A stretch of DNA of 64,000 nt from Spirochaetota bacterium. GTDB taxonomy: Bacteria; Spirochaetota; UBA4802; JAKQUI01. The DNA is taken from assembly GCA_029562645.1 (NCBI GenBank), contig JAKQUI010000004.1, positions 186,001 to 250,000 on the forward strand, read 5' to 3'. Numbering within the stretch: the stretch's first letter is position 1; each line of letters opens with the position of its first letter. Both the position numbers and the translations under genes were made by a program. Below the pieces are notes generated by a model. The model saw nothing but the letters and a program-made list of their open reading frames with translations, was not told the origin of the DNA and did not search any database. Of the stretch, positions 8,749 to 16,108 are shown piece after piece.

Positions 8749-9528
8749 TCATCCCCGCGGCGGCAAGGGAATGAACGCGCTGGTGCGCTTCTTGTACGCC
8801 TGGAACGCCGGGTCGTGGTCCATCGCGCGCTCCGTCATCGGGATGCCGGAGACGAACACGATCATGAGGGTGATGATGACCGGCCCCACGATCCCGAGAT
8901 ACCCGAACGGGGCCCCGAGCCCGATGATGAAGATGCCCCACCACATCGTCACCTCGCCGAAGTAATTGGGATGGCGGGTGTACCGCCAGAGGCCGCGGTC
9001 CATGATGGTCCCCTTGTTCGCGGGGTCCTTGATGAAGCGGTCGAGCTGGTAGTCGCCCACCGACTCGAAGAAGAATCCCGTACACCACACGGCGAGCCCC
9101 GCGTAGTCGGTCCACACGAGGATGTCGCCCGGCGCGGAATTGGCGATGACAAGCGGCGCGGCGTTCACGAGCAATATCGCGCCCTGCAATGCGAACACCT
9201 GCAGATAGCTGCGCAGGTAAAAGAGGGAGCCCCATTCCTCGCGCCATTTCTTGTAGCGCCAGTCCTCGCCGCGCCCGTGATTGCGCAGGAAGATGCGGAC
9301 CCCGAGCCGCAGCCCCCAGATCGTCACCAGCGCTTGCAGCAGGAAGTTGCGCACGCCGAAGGTCTCCTGCACGATCATCACGGCCGCGGCCGCGATGATG
9401 AAGCCCGGCCCCCAGGCCACGTCGGCGATACTGTTGTCCTTGAGGAAGACGGCCAGCAGGAACAGGACGGTCATGTATCCGAAAACGAAGATCGCGGCAA
9501 TCGAATATGAATTGAGTATCTCGCCCAT
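8749..9528 (-). CDS. DUF1295 membrane protein (steroid 5-alpha-reductase-like fold)
   Basis: An integral membrane protein of 259 residues with about six hydrophobic segments. The family signature near the C-terminus is RYTRHPNYFGE, as in DUF1295, isoprenylcysteine methyltransferase and 5-alpha-reductase-like proteins. WGLRLGVRIFLRNHGRGED is also typical of DUF1295. ATG 9528 has GGAGGG five bases upstream. Family members are thought to be NAD(P)H-dependent reductases or methyltransferases acting on lipids, but the substrate here is unknown. It is the first gene of the leftward lipid group, 153 bases before the ligase-ACP-acyltransferase fusion. Confidence 0.85.
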   Translation of the reverse strand: MGEILNSYSIAAIFVFGYMTVLFLLAVFLKDNSIADVAWGPGFIIAAAAVMIVQETFGVRNFLLQALVTIWGLRLGVRIFLRNHGRGEDWRYKKWREEWGSLFYLRSYLQVFALQGAILLVNAAPLVIANSAPGDILVWTDYAGLAVWCTGFFFESVGDYQLDRFIKDPANKGTIMDRGLWRYTRHPNYFGEVTMWWGIFIIGLGAPFGYLGIVGPVIITLMIVFVSGIPMTERAMDHDPAFQAYKKRTSAFIPLPPRG

Positions 9529-9638
9529 GAGGCCCTCCAAAACAAGCCATTGTCTTTGTCGAAGCACTGTACCGTGCGCGGATCAAAAAAACAATTTTTT
9601 TTTGATTTATTTTCCAAACGAAGTAGCCTTGTCCCATT

Positions 9639-10379
9639 ATGAAAACCAGGAAAACACACCGAACAATAGCGGCAATGTTGATGGCGCTGCTCCTCCTTAT
9701 CGGGACCGTCGCCGGAGAGGTCCGCGCCGAGGCGCTGTTCAATGCCGACCTGTATCTCGCGGGAACGAACCGGCAGCAGCTCATCTTTCGCCAGAAAAAT
9801 TCCATAGCCAAAAAGGACGGCGCCACCATTCTCACCCACACCTACACGCATGTCGACGGCAGGCTCGCCGCGCGCGAGGTGGTGACGCGCAAGGACGGCG
9901 CGATCCAGCGATACGAAGTGACCATGCCCGACACCGGCTGCGGCTGCCTGCTCGAAACCGCCGGAAACCGGATCCGCTTCAGCTACACCAAGGGCGGGGA
10001 GCCGAAAACCGGAGAGGTCGACGTCGTACCGGACATCGTCACGGGGCCCACGCTCACCGCCTTCGTGCACCGGCGCTGGGCCTCGCTCCTTCGCGGCGAA
10101 ACGGCGTACTTCCATCTCCCGGCGATGAGCCTGCAGCGGCTCGCGCGATTTCAGATAACGCGCATCGCCGGATCGCCCCGAAACCGCCCCGGCGTGGAGG
10201 TGTTTCAAATGAAGATCGCGAACGTTTTCCTGCGCATCGCGGTGGACCCGGTGGAGCTCGTCTACGACAGCGCGAGCCGCCGCCTGCTCGAGATCCACGG
10301 GAAGAGCCTGCTTACGCGTCGGGTGGGCGGAAGGCTTGAGAATCCGGTCGTCGACATCGTGTACCGCTACGACCGCTAG
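9639..10379 (+). CDS. Secreted protein of unknown function
   Basis: A protein of 246 residues with a classic signal peptide: basic start, hydrophobic core MLMALLLLIGTVA, and probable cleavage after VRAEA. The mature part is beta-rich and charged. It has one CGC pair in DTGCGCLLE that could bind a metal or form a disulfide. No lipobox is seen. I do not recognise the family. It is followed after 9 bases by a small membrane protein gene with an AGGAGG-like site, so the two are probably coexpressed and may act together in the envelope. Confidence 0.7.
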   Translation: MKTRKTHRTIAAMLMALLLLIGTVAGEVRAEALFNADLYLAGTNRQQLIFRQKNSIAKKDGATILTHTYTHVDGRLAAREVVTRKDGAIQRYEVTMPDTGCGCLLETAGNRIRFSYTKGGEPKTGEVDVVPDIVTGPTLTAFVHRRWASLLRGETAYFHLPAMSLQRLARFQITRIAGSPRNRPGVEVFQMKIANVFLRIAVDPVELVYDSASRRLLEIHGKSLLTRRVGGRLENPVVDIVYRYDR

Positions 10380-10388
10380 GAGGCCGCA

Positions 10389-10667
10389 ATGGACCTGGTC
10401 ATCGATTTCGTACGGAGAAATATTTGGTTTATCCTTTTTTTCGCGTGGGGGCTGCCGCTGGGCTACTACCGCAGCCGGTTCCGCAAGATCGTCTACCAAA
10501 CCGACAGCTGGATCATCAACATAAAGCCGGTCTTCGTGAAGGAGCTGCGCGCGCTTTTCGGGACCATGTACCCCGACAATCCCGACTACATACGCTTCCG
10601 CAACTTCTACCGGCTCTATCTCGCCATCTACACCGCGCTGTTCGCGGCATGGAAGATTTTTTCATGA
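10389..10667 (+). CDS. Small membrane protein of unknown function
   Basis: A protein of 92 residues with two hydrophobic segments, IWFILFFAWGLPLGYY near the N-terminus and LYLAIYTALFAAWKIF at the C-terminus. Between them lies a basic loop, RSRFRKIVYQ, and a soluble stretch with MYPDNPDY. ATG 10389 is preceded by TAGGAGGCC, a strong ribosome site. It is the second gene of a rightward pair with the secreted protein. The family is not recognised. It is convergent with the lipocalin gene 25 bases downstream. Confidence 0.65.
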   Translation: MDLVIDFVRRNIWFILFFAWGLPLGYYRSRFRKIVYQTDSWIINIKPVFVKELRALFGTMYPDNPDYIRFRNFYRLYLAIYTALFAAWKIFS

Positions 10668-10691
10668 CGCCCGAACGCGCGCCGCGCGCCG

Positions 10692-11228
10692 TCAGCGCGC
10701 GTCCCATTTCTGCGGAACGCGGTAGAGGCGGCCCACGTCGTATCCGCGATCGCCGATGAATTTCACCAGCGCCCGGTACTCCTCCTCCGGGATCGAGGGC
10801 GTGCGCGCCATGAGCCACACGTAATCGCGCTTGCTGCGCCCGATGATCGTGACCCCGTAGTCGTCGCGCAGATAGACGATGAGAAACTCCCCCTTGATGG
10901 GCCAGATGAACTGCATCCCCCACTCCGCGTTCGTCTTCCGGTTCACGACGAAGCCGCGCGGGGTGTAGCGCTTGGCGGGCCCGTCGAAGGAGCCGTCGCG
11001 GAAGGTGAAGGTCGTGGCGATGGTGCCGTCAGGCGAAAGCGCATACGACTCCACGGCATTGTGCGCCTTCGTTTCGATAAACGTGGGAATGCAGGCGATC
11101 ACGTACCAATCGCCCATGAATCGCGGCAGGTCCACATAGGGCACCGTTTCCATGCCGGGCGCCGACTGGCATGCCGCCGACGAGACGAGACCCGCGGCGC
11201 AGAGGATCGAGTAAAGTTTCTTTTTCAT
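10692..11228 (-). CDS. Lipocalin family lipoprotein (Blc-like)
   Basis: A lipoprotein of 178 residues with signal MKKKLYSILCAAGL and lipobox SSAAC. The lipocalin signature is clear: RFMGDWYVIACIPTF (GxW), then NAVESYALSPDGTI, and a closing LMARTPSIPEEEY with IGDRGYDVGRL as in bacterial Blc. The product is probably an outer-membrane-anchored carrier of lysophospholipid or fatty acid. I use ATG 11228 with GGAGCG upstream. A GTG one codon before is possible. The gene stands alone on this strand between unrelated genes. Confidence 0.88.
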   Translation of the reverse strand: MKKKLYSILCAAGLVSSAACQSAPGMETVPYVDLPRFMGDWYVIACIPTFIETKAHNAVESYALSPDGTIATTFTFRDGSFDGPAKRYTPRGFVVNRKTNAEWGMQFIWPIKGEFLIVYLRDDYGVTIIGRSKRDYVWLMARTPSIPEEEYRALVKFIGDRGYDVGRLYRVPQKWDAR

Positions 11229-11388
11229 CACACCGCTCCCATGTTTGTGAAATTTCGATCACGCGAAGCGCATATCCGATTTCGCTCCCGTGACAGCGTA
11301 GCGCATCGGGCCCGCGGAAGCAAAAAAACCGCGTCCGCAACCATGAGCGCTTTCCACTGACGCACGCATCGCATGGCGGCGCGCGCCG

Positions 11389-12708
11389 TCAATCGGCCTT
11401 GCCGATGATGCACATGTCGCCGAACTGCGGGATCTCGACCGTGAACTCGGCCCAGGCGCCGTACTCTGAATCGGCCCAGATGTGCCCGCCGTGGAGATGG
11501 ACTATTTTCCAGCACACATACAGACCCACCCCGTGGCCCTTGATACGCTCGCGGCCCGGAATGTTCAGCGTGGAGAATTTCTTAAAAAGCTTCACTCGAT
11601 CCTCCGGCGGGAAGCCCGCGCCCTCGTTCCACACGGAAAACCGCACCCGCCGGTTCAGGTAACGCACCGTGAGCTTGAGCGTGCCGCGCGGCCTGCCGTA
11701 CTTGATCCCGTTGGAGAGGAAGTTCACCAGGACGATCTTCATGAGCTCCGGGTTGCACGTAACCGGCTCCATCTCGTGCGGCAGGTCGCGGAAAAATTCA
11801 ACATGGCTCTCGAAGAGCTGGGGGGCGATGATCTCGATGGCGGGAGAGATCACCTCGTCGAAGAACTGGACGGGATACGCCTTGAGCTCCATTTGCCCGC
11901 TTTCGAACCGGGCGAGATTGAGGTACTCCACGCTGAGATTGTGCAGGTACTCCGCCTTCTGGACGATGCGGGTGACGATATCGCGGTGCCGCTCGTCGAT
12001 CGCGCCGAAGTAACCGGAGGCGAGGGTTTTCCCCAGGGTGATGATCGACGCGAGCGGACTCTTGATCTCATGGCTCACGAAGGAGAGCATTTCCATGTAG
12101 TTCTGCAGCACCGAATCGAGCTGGTCGAGCCGATACGCCTTCTCGACGGCCTGCGACAGCCGTTCCGCGACCGCGAAATGCAGCAGCACCGAGCGCTCGT
12201 CGAAGGCGTTCACGCGACTCGAGCGGCAGAGGATAAGCCCCACCGGCCGGTTCTCCACGGACAGCGGACAGGTCATGCTGGATCGGATCCCCTCCTGCAG
12301 GAGAAGACGCGCCGAGGCGCTCACCGGATTTTCCTCCGCATAGCGGGCCATATCGTGGATGATGCTCGCACAACGCTCGTGCACGATTTTCTCGACCGGG
12401 CTGCCGGCGATGTCGGAGGCGTATCCGCGCTGCAGATGCAGCGGCTCGTAATCGGCAATCGAGTACTGCAGCACCAAGCGCTCGTCTCCTTCTTCCAGAA
12501 AGGCGACATCGAGGCGATTGCACGGTAGGAGGGTGCGCACCTCGTCGAAATAGGCGCCGATCACCTCCTGCAGCGAGTTCCCGTCGGCCACCGTACGATT
12601 GATTCGGTCGAGGACCTCGCGCTCGCCGCTCGTGAACGACGCGAGGAATTCGGGCTTGAGCCCGCCATGCGCATCGACAACATCGAGGTAAAGGATCGTT
12701 TCGTTAAT
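11389..12708 (-). CDS. Cytoplasmic GAF-domain sensor histidine kinase, possible ATT start
   Basis: A GAF-like sensor region (about residues 50-190) is followed by a HisKA domain, with the phospho-acceptor His at about 213 in FVSHEIKSPLAS, and a HATPase domain. The HATPase has N-box NFLSNGIKYG, a G1 box changed to WNEGAGF, an FKKFST motif and G2 GHGVGLYVC. No membrane segment is seen, so it probably senses a soluble ligand. Upstream in-frame GTG codons (12777, 12768, 12765) lack a good ribosome site. An ATT at 12706-12708 lies five bases after GAGGTG and sits where the likely protein begins. No response regulator is adjacent. Confidence 0.8.
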   Translation of the reverse strand: MNETILYLDVVDAHGGLKPEFLASFTSGEREVLDRINRTVADGNSLQEVIGAYFDEVRTLLPCNRLDVAFLEEGDERLVLQYSIADYEPLHLQRGYASDIAGSPVEKIVHERCASIIHDMARYAEENPVSASARLLLQEGIRSSMTCPLSVENRPVGLILCRSSRVNAFDERSVLLHFAVAERLSQAVEKAYRLDQLDSVLQNYMEMLSFVSHEIKSPLASIITLGKTLASGYFGAIDERHRDIVTRIVQKAEYLHNLSVEYLNLARFESGQMELKAYPVQFFDEVISPAIEIIAPQLFESHVEFFRDLPHEMEPVTCNPELMKIVLVNFLSNGIKYGRPRGTLKLTVRYLNRRVRFSVWNEGAGFPPEDRVKLFKKFSTLNIPGRERIKGHGVGLYVCWKIVHLHGGHIWADSEYGAWAEFTVEIPQFGDMCIIGKAD

Positions 12709-12829
12709 GACGGCACCTCTCCGGGCGGGTGTATGGCGCGCGTGAAATCGCCATCGCGCCCACACCACAAGATACACCCTGATCGCACATCTGTCAAGGG
12801 ATTCGACACGCGCCGCGAACCGTTACACG

Positions 12830-13501
12830 CTACGGCGCGGGCATCCGCACCGACACCGCGCCCCGGCGGGCGTACTCCTTCACCGCGCCGATCACCACGT
12901 CCATGTACGCCGCCATGGACGGCGCGAAGAGAAGCGGGTGAAAGTCTTTGCGCGACAGTTCGCGCGTCTCGATCCGGCCGCCCGCGCACCATTCCGCAAG
13001 AAACCCCATGTCGGTGCGCAGCATGCCCTCCACGGCGTACACCGGCACCGCGGCGATGGCGTCCACCTCGCCGTCGGTGAAGCGGTAGCCGTCCAGCGCG
13101 CGCTCGTCCCGATACAGCCACACCCGCTGGAACTCGCGATGGATCCGCCCCGGCTCGAACTCCTCGTAGCGGAAATAACCGAGATCGACGAGGTCGCGCT
13201 CCTCGGGCGCGATGCCGATCTCCTCGAAGGCCTCCTTCTGGATTTTGTTCTCCGCCGTCCCGAAGGGCACATGCCCGCCCACGGTGATATCCAGGCACGA
13301 CGGATACATGTCCTTGTTCGCCGCGCGGTGCTGGAACAACAACTCCGGGTCCTCGCGGTCAAGGCGAAACACCCAGAGATGCACGCCCTCGTGCGCGATC
13401 CCCTCGCGATGCGCACGCCGTCGCGGCACGGGTCTGCCGGTCGGTCGCGCCGTCGTCCAGTCCCACTCCTCGATCTCTTCTTCGGGCGTGTGCGGTGTCA
13501 T
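12830..13501 (-). CDS. Nudix hydrolase with a degenerate Nudix box
   Basis: A protein of 223 residues. The Nudix region reads VGGHVPFG then KEAFEEIGI, so the catalytic EExG core is present. The usual Arg of REUxEE is Lys and the first Glu of GX5E is Gly. The layout (VHLWVFR, FQHRAANKDMYP, LDITVGGHV) matches the YfcD/IDI-like branch that acts on nucleotide or isoprenoid diphosphates. ATG 13501 has GAGGAT five bases upstream. Longer in-frame starts up to 13645 are unlikely. The substrate is unknown and the changed box leaves activity open. Confidence 0.75.
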   Translation of the reverse strand: MTPHTPEEEIEEWDWTTARPTGRPVPRRRAHREGIAHEGVHLWVFRLDREDPELLFQHRAANKDMYPSCLDITVGGHVPFGTAENKIQKEAFEEIGIAPEERDLVDLGYFRYEEFEPGRIHREFQRVWLYRDERALDGYRFTDGEVDAIAAVPVYAVEGMLRTDMGFLAEWCAGGRIETRELSRKDFHPLLFAPSMAAYMDVVIGAVKEYARRGAVSVRMPAP

Positions 13502-13729
13502 ACCATCCTCTTTTCGCATGTCGATAACGCCACCGGGCGCATCCGGCCCGCGCGTACTGTTGTGGCGATCAATCATCGCCCCCATGCCGTGAATGCTCAA
13601 TGATTTTTTTGGGAGCATCCGCGCCCTGCGCGGCGGCCGCGACAATATACTAGTGAAAATTTCGCCGCCGCCTGCCGATAGAGATATATATTATTAGAAA
13701 CCCAAACGGCCGGTACCGGAACCCGATCA

Positions 13730-14710
13730 ATGACAGGCGCGCCCCGCACACCATCCTTTCCCATTGGCATGCTGCTGTTCATGCTGGCGCTCCTCCTGGG
13801 CCTCTCCGCAGCGGTCGCCGGCGGATACGGCTACCTGACCGCGCGCGCGCGCATCGCCGAGACGGAGGCCGCGACCCTGCGCCTGGCCGGGGTGGTCGCC
13901 GACGCCGCCGCCGGCATTGCGGAACTGTCCGTCGCGACCGGCGACCTCGCGCGCCTTCGCGCACTCTTTGCCGAGAAGGCCGCCGACGGAACGGTCCGCG
14001 AGGCCTTCTACGCCCGGCGCGACGGGACCATCCTCCTGCACACGAACGACGCCCTTGCGAACACCACTATCGGCGCAGCCCCCGGCGGCGGTCCCTCGTA
14101 CCCCGCGGACCGGATCCTCGAACCGATCGCGAGCGGCAAGCGCGCCGCGGCGATCATCGAGTATGACATCTCCGGGGCCGCACTGCCCGCGATCCCGTAT
14201 GCGCGCCATCTGCTGCCGCTGGTGAAGCGGCACCTCTATCCGGGGATCGACCGGTCCGGCTGGCTCATGGTGCGGCCCGTCGTCATCAAGGCGACGCCGG
14301 TCGGCGCGACGGTCCTCGTCATCGGGCGCGACCGCGTCCACGGCGAGTTCACGCGCACCGTCGGCGAGACGCTGCGGCTTGCGGCGTTGCTCGCCGCGGC
14401 GTCGTGCCTCATCGCCCTCTGCACCACGGTCGTTTTTTATCTTCGCCTCCGCGCCCTGGCCGCGCGGGTGTCCGCCGCCCCCGGGCCGGCGCCGGCCGCA
14501 ACAATCCCCCTCGCCAAGCAAGACCCGCTCGAGCGAGAGATCCCGTTGCGCGACATGCCGGAGGACGGCTTCGAGGTGCGCGAGATCGCCGGCGAGCCCG
14601 GGGAACACGCGCCCGAGGGTGCGCCGGCGGGCCCGCGTCCCGAAACGCAGGCCCCGGTGGACGTGCGCCGCCCGATCAAAAACGCCATCCCGGTCAAACG
14701 AAAGAGGTAG
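13730..14710 (+). CDS. Two-TM membrane protein with an extracytoplasmic sensor-like region
   Basis: A protein of 326 residues with one TM near residues 12-35 (MLLFMLALLLGLSAAVAGGY), about 170 residues outside, and a second TM near 210-235 (LAALLAAASCLIALCTTVVFYL). A Pro/Ala/Glu-rich cytoplasmic tail ends in KRKR. The outside region (FYARRDGTILLHTNDA, IEYDISGAALPA) resembles a single Cache-type ligand domain, but there is no HAMP, kinase or cyclase output domain. It is coupled to the STAS-zinc-ribbon gene, whose ATG is 3 bases after its stop. It could pass a signal to that protein. The family is not recognised. Confidence 0.65.
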   Translation: MTGAPRTPSFPIGMLLFMLALLLGLSAAVAGGYGYLTARARIAETEAATLRLAGVVADAAAGIAELSVATGDLARLRALFAEKAADGTVREAFYARRDGTILLHTNDALANTTIGAAPGGGPSYPADRILEPIASGKRAAAIIEYDISGAALPAIPYARHLLPLVKRHLYPGIDRSGWLMVRPVVIKATPVGATVLVIGRDRVHGEFTRTVGETLRLAALLAAASCLIALCTTVVFYLRLRALAARVSAAPGPAPAATIPLAKQDPLEREIPLRDMPEDGFEVREIAGEPGEHAPEGAPAGPRPETQAPVDVRRPIKNAIPVKRKR

Positions 14711-14713
14711 CCA

Positions 14714-15439
14714 ATGTTTTTCATCGACCACGCCGAAGCGCTGGGGGGCGCGATCACCATCGTCGAGATCAAGGGCCCCGTCAACGCCGAGACCAGCCCC
14801 GATTTCGAACGCTACCTCACCCGCCTGCTGGAGCAGAACAAGACCTTCATCGCGCTGGACATGGGCGGCGTCGACTACGTGAGCTCGGCGGGCATCGGGC
14901 TCATGCTCTACATGCAAAAGGCGATCGCGTCGCGCAACGGCTTTCTCGTCGTCTATCGCCTGCCGTCTGAGGTCCGCTCCCTCTACGAGATCCTCGGGTT
15001 CGACAAGGTCTTCACCGTCACCGACACCCGCGACGAGGCGCTGCGCATCATCGAGAAGCAAAACGAGCTGCGCGAATCGCCCGCGGCCACGCCCGCAGGG
15101 ATGGGAGCCGACGCGATCCCCTCGCAGGAGATCGACGCCGCGTTGGCCGAGGACCAGCCGACGAGCGCGCCCGTCGTCGAGATCGCGGAGCCGTCCGCCA
15201 CCAATGCGCCGCAGGCGCGCGACGACGCCCTGTCGGTCGGGCCGCCGGATCGCGAAACCGATGCCGCACCGCCCGCCGACGCGCTCGTGAACGACGCCGA
15301 GGTCGATTTCGCCCGGTCCCTCATCGTCGAATGCGCGAAATGCCGCTCCCTGGTGCGCGTCCGACGGAGCGGATCATACCTCTGCCCCGACTGCCACGCC
15401 TCCTTCACGGTCGAAAAGGACCAGACCATCATATTTTAA
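14714..15439 (+). CDS. STAS-domain protein with C-terminal zinc ribbon
   Basis: A protein of 241 residues. The STAS domain (about 1-110) has the anti-anti-sigma pattern, with the phosphorylatable position in DYVSSAGIGLML. A long Ala/Pro/Glu/Asp-rich linker follows. The last 40 residues hold two CxxC pairs (CAKC and CPDC) that form a zinc ribbon. It has an AGAGGT site and starts 3 bases after the membrane-sensor stop. STAS domains of this type bind and release anti-sigma kinases. The zinc ribbon is an uncommon addition. No cognate kinase or phosphatase lies nearby. Confidence 0.78.
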   Translation: MFFIDHAEALGGAITIVEIKGPVNAETSPDFERYLTRLLEQNKTFIALDMGGVDYVSSAGIGLMLYMQKAIASRNGFLVVYRLPSEVRSLYEILGFDKVFTVTDTRDEALRIIEKQNELRESPAATPAGMGADAIPSQEIDAALAEDQPTSAPVVEIAEPSATNAPQARDDALSVGPPDRETDAAPPADALVNDAEVDFARSLIVECAKCRSLVRVRRSGSYLCPDCHASFTVEKDQTIIF

Positions 15440-15468
15440 TTGACGGAAATCGTCGCGCGGCATAGCGT
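15440..15468 (+). promoter_or_regulatory. Candidate promoter for the coiled-coil gene
   Basis: TTGACG at 15440-15445 is separated by 17 bases from TAGCGT at 15463-15468. It lies between the STAS-zinc-ribbon stop and the ATG at 15510. The -35 is good and the -10 is weak. Confidence 0.35.
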
Positions 15469-15509
15469 AGTGTACGCTACCGATATCGCTCGCACGACAG
15501 GGGTCTGCC

Positions 15510-16091
15510 ATGAAGGTCATTCACGCGCTCAAGCGCATCGAAACCATCGACCAGGACATCCGGGACTTAAAGAAGCTCGAGAAAACCATCAAGACCAACA
15601 AGTCCTTCAGCACCCCCATCTACATGTCCATCGAGAAGCAGATCAACATCCTGCTGGGCGAGCGCATCAAGCTGCTGGAACTGAAGATCGCGAACCCGCC
15701 GGCCATGTATCTCGAGGAGGATGCCGCCGCGGAACCCGCGCCGGCGCGAGAGCCCGAACGTCCCGCCCCGAAACCCGCGGTCGAGAAAAAGGCGAAGCCG
15801 AAAAAACCGCGCAAAAAGGAAAAACCCCCCGTCGACGACGAGGAGGACATGGAGGAAATCTCCATGCTCACCCAGTCCCTCATCGATGAAAAGATCGAGA
15901 AGCTGCAGAGCGAGCGCGCGGGCGAAGCGGCCCCGACGCCAATCGCCGCCGAGTCGCCGCGCACCGACGACGAGAGCGTGAAGCTCCTGGACATCGCGCT
16001 CGAGAAGGGCACCCTCGGCGGCCAGCCCGCCGACAAAGAAAAGAAAAAGGTGCGCTTCTTCCGCAACAACTTCCCCGGCGGCGAGTACTAA
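15510..16091 (+). CDS. Coiled-coil protein of unknown function
   Basis: A protein of 193 residues. The N-terminal part (ALKRIETIDQDIRDLKKLEK) and ERIKLLELKI look like paired helices or a short coiled coil. The middle is Pro/Lys/Glu-rich and disordered (about 75-120). The C-terminal half is acidic helix plus basic tail. It has no signal or membrane segment. It follows the sensor and STAS genes on the same strand. Small coiled-coil proteins of this sort are often species- or phylum-limited. The family is not recognised. Confidence 0.65.
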   Translation: MKVIHALKRIETIDQDIRDLKKLEKTIKTNKSFSTPIYMSIEKQINILLGERIKLLELKIANPPAMYLEEDAAAEPAPAREPERPAPKPAVEKKAKPKKPRKKEKPPVDDEEDMEEISMLTQSLIDEKIEKLQSERAGEAAPTPIAAESPRTDDESVKLLDIALEKGTLGGQPADKEKKKVRFFRNNFPGGEY

Positions 16092-16108
16092 GCGCCGCCG
16101 CGCAGGCG

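Noticed and set aside
5572-9510. Very long rightward frame (over 1300 codons)
   Set aside because: Runs antisense across three recognised genes. The translation is Arg/Asp/His-rich with no domain.
9571-9610. A/T hairpin between divergent genes near 9.6 kb
   Set aside because: The arms are only A and T runs without G+C stem, too weak to call a terminator.
15440-15889. Rightward frame shifted against the coiled-coil gene
   Set aside because: The frame from 15510 has a proper start and better residue pattern. The other is His/Arg/Gly-rich.
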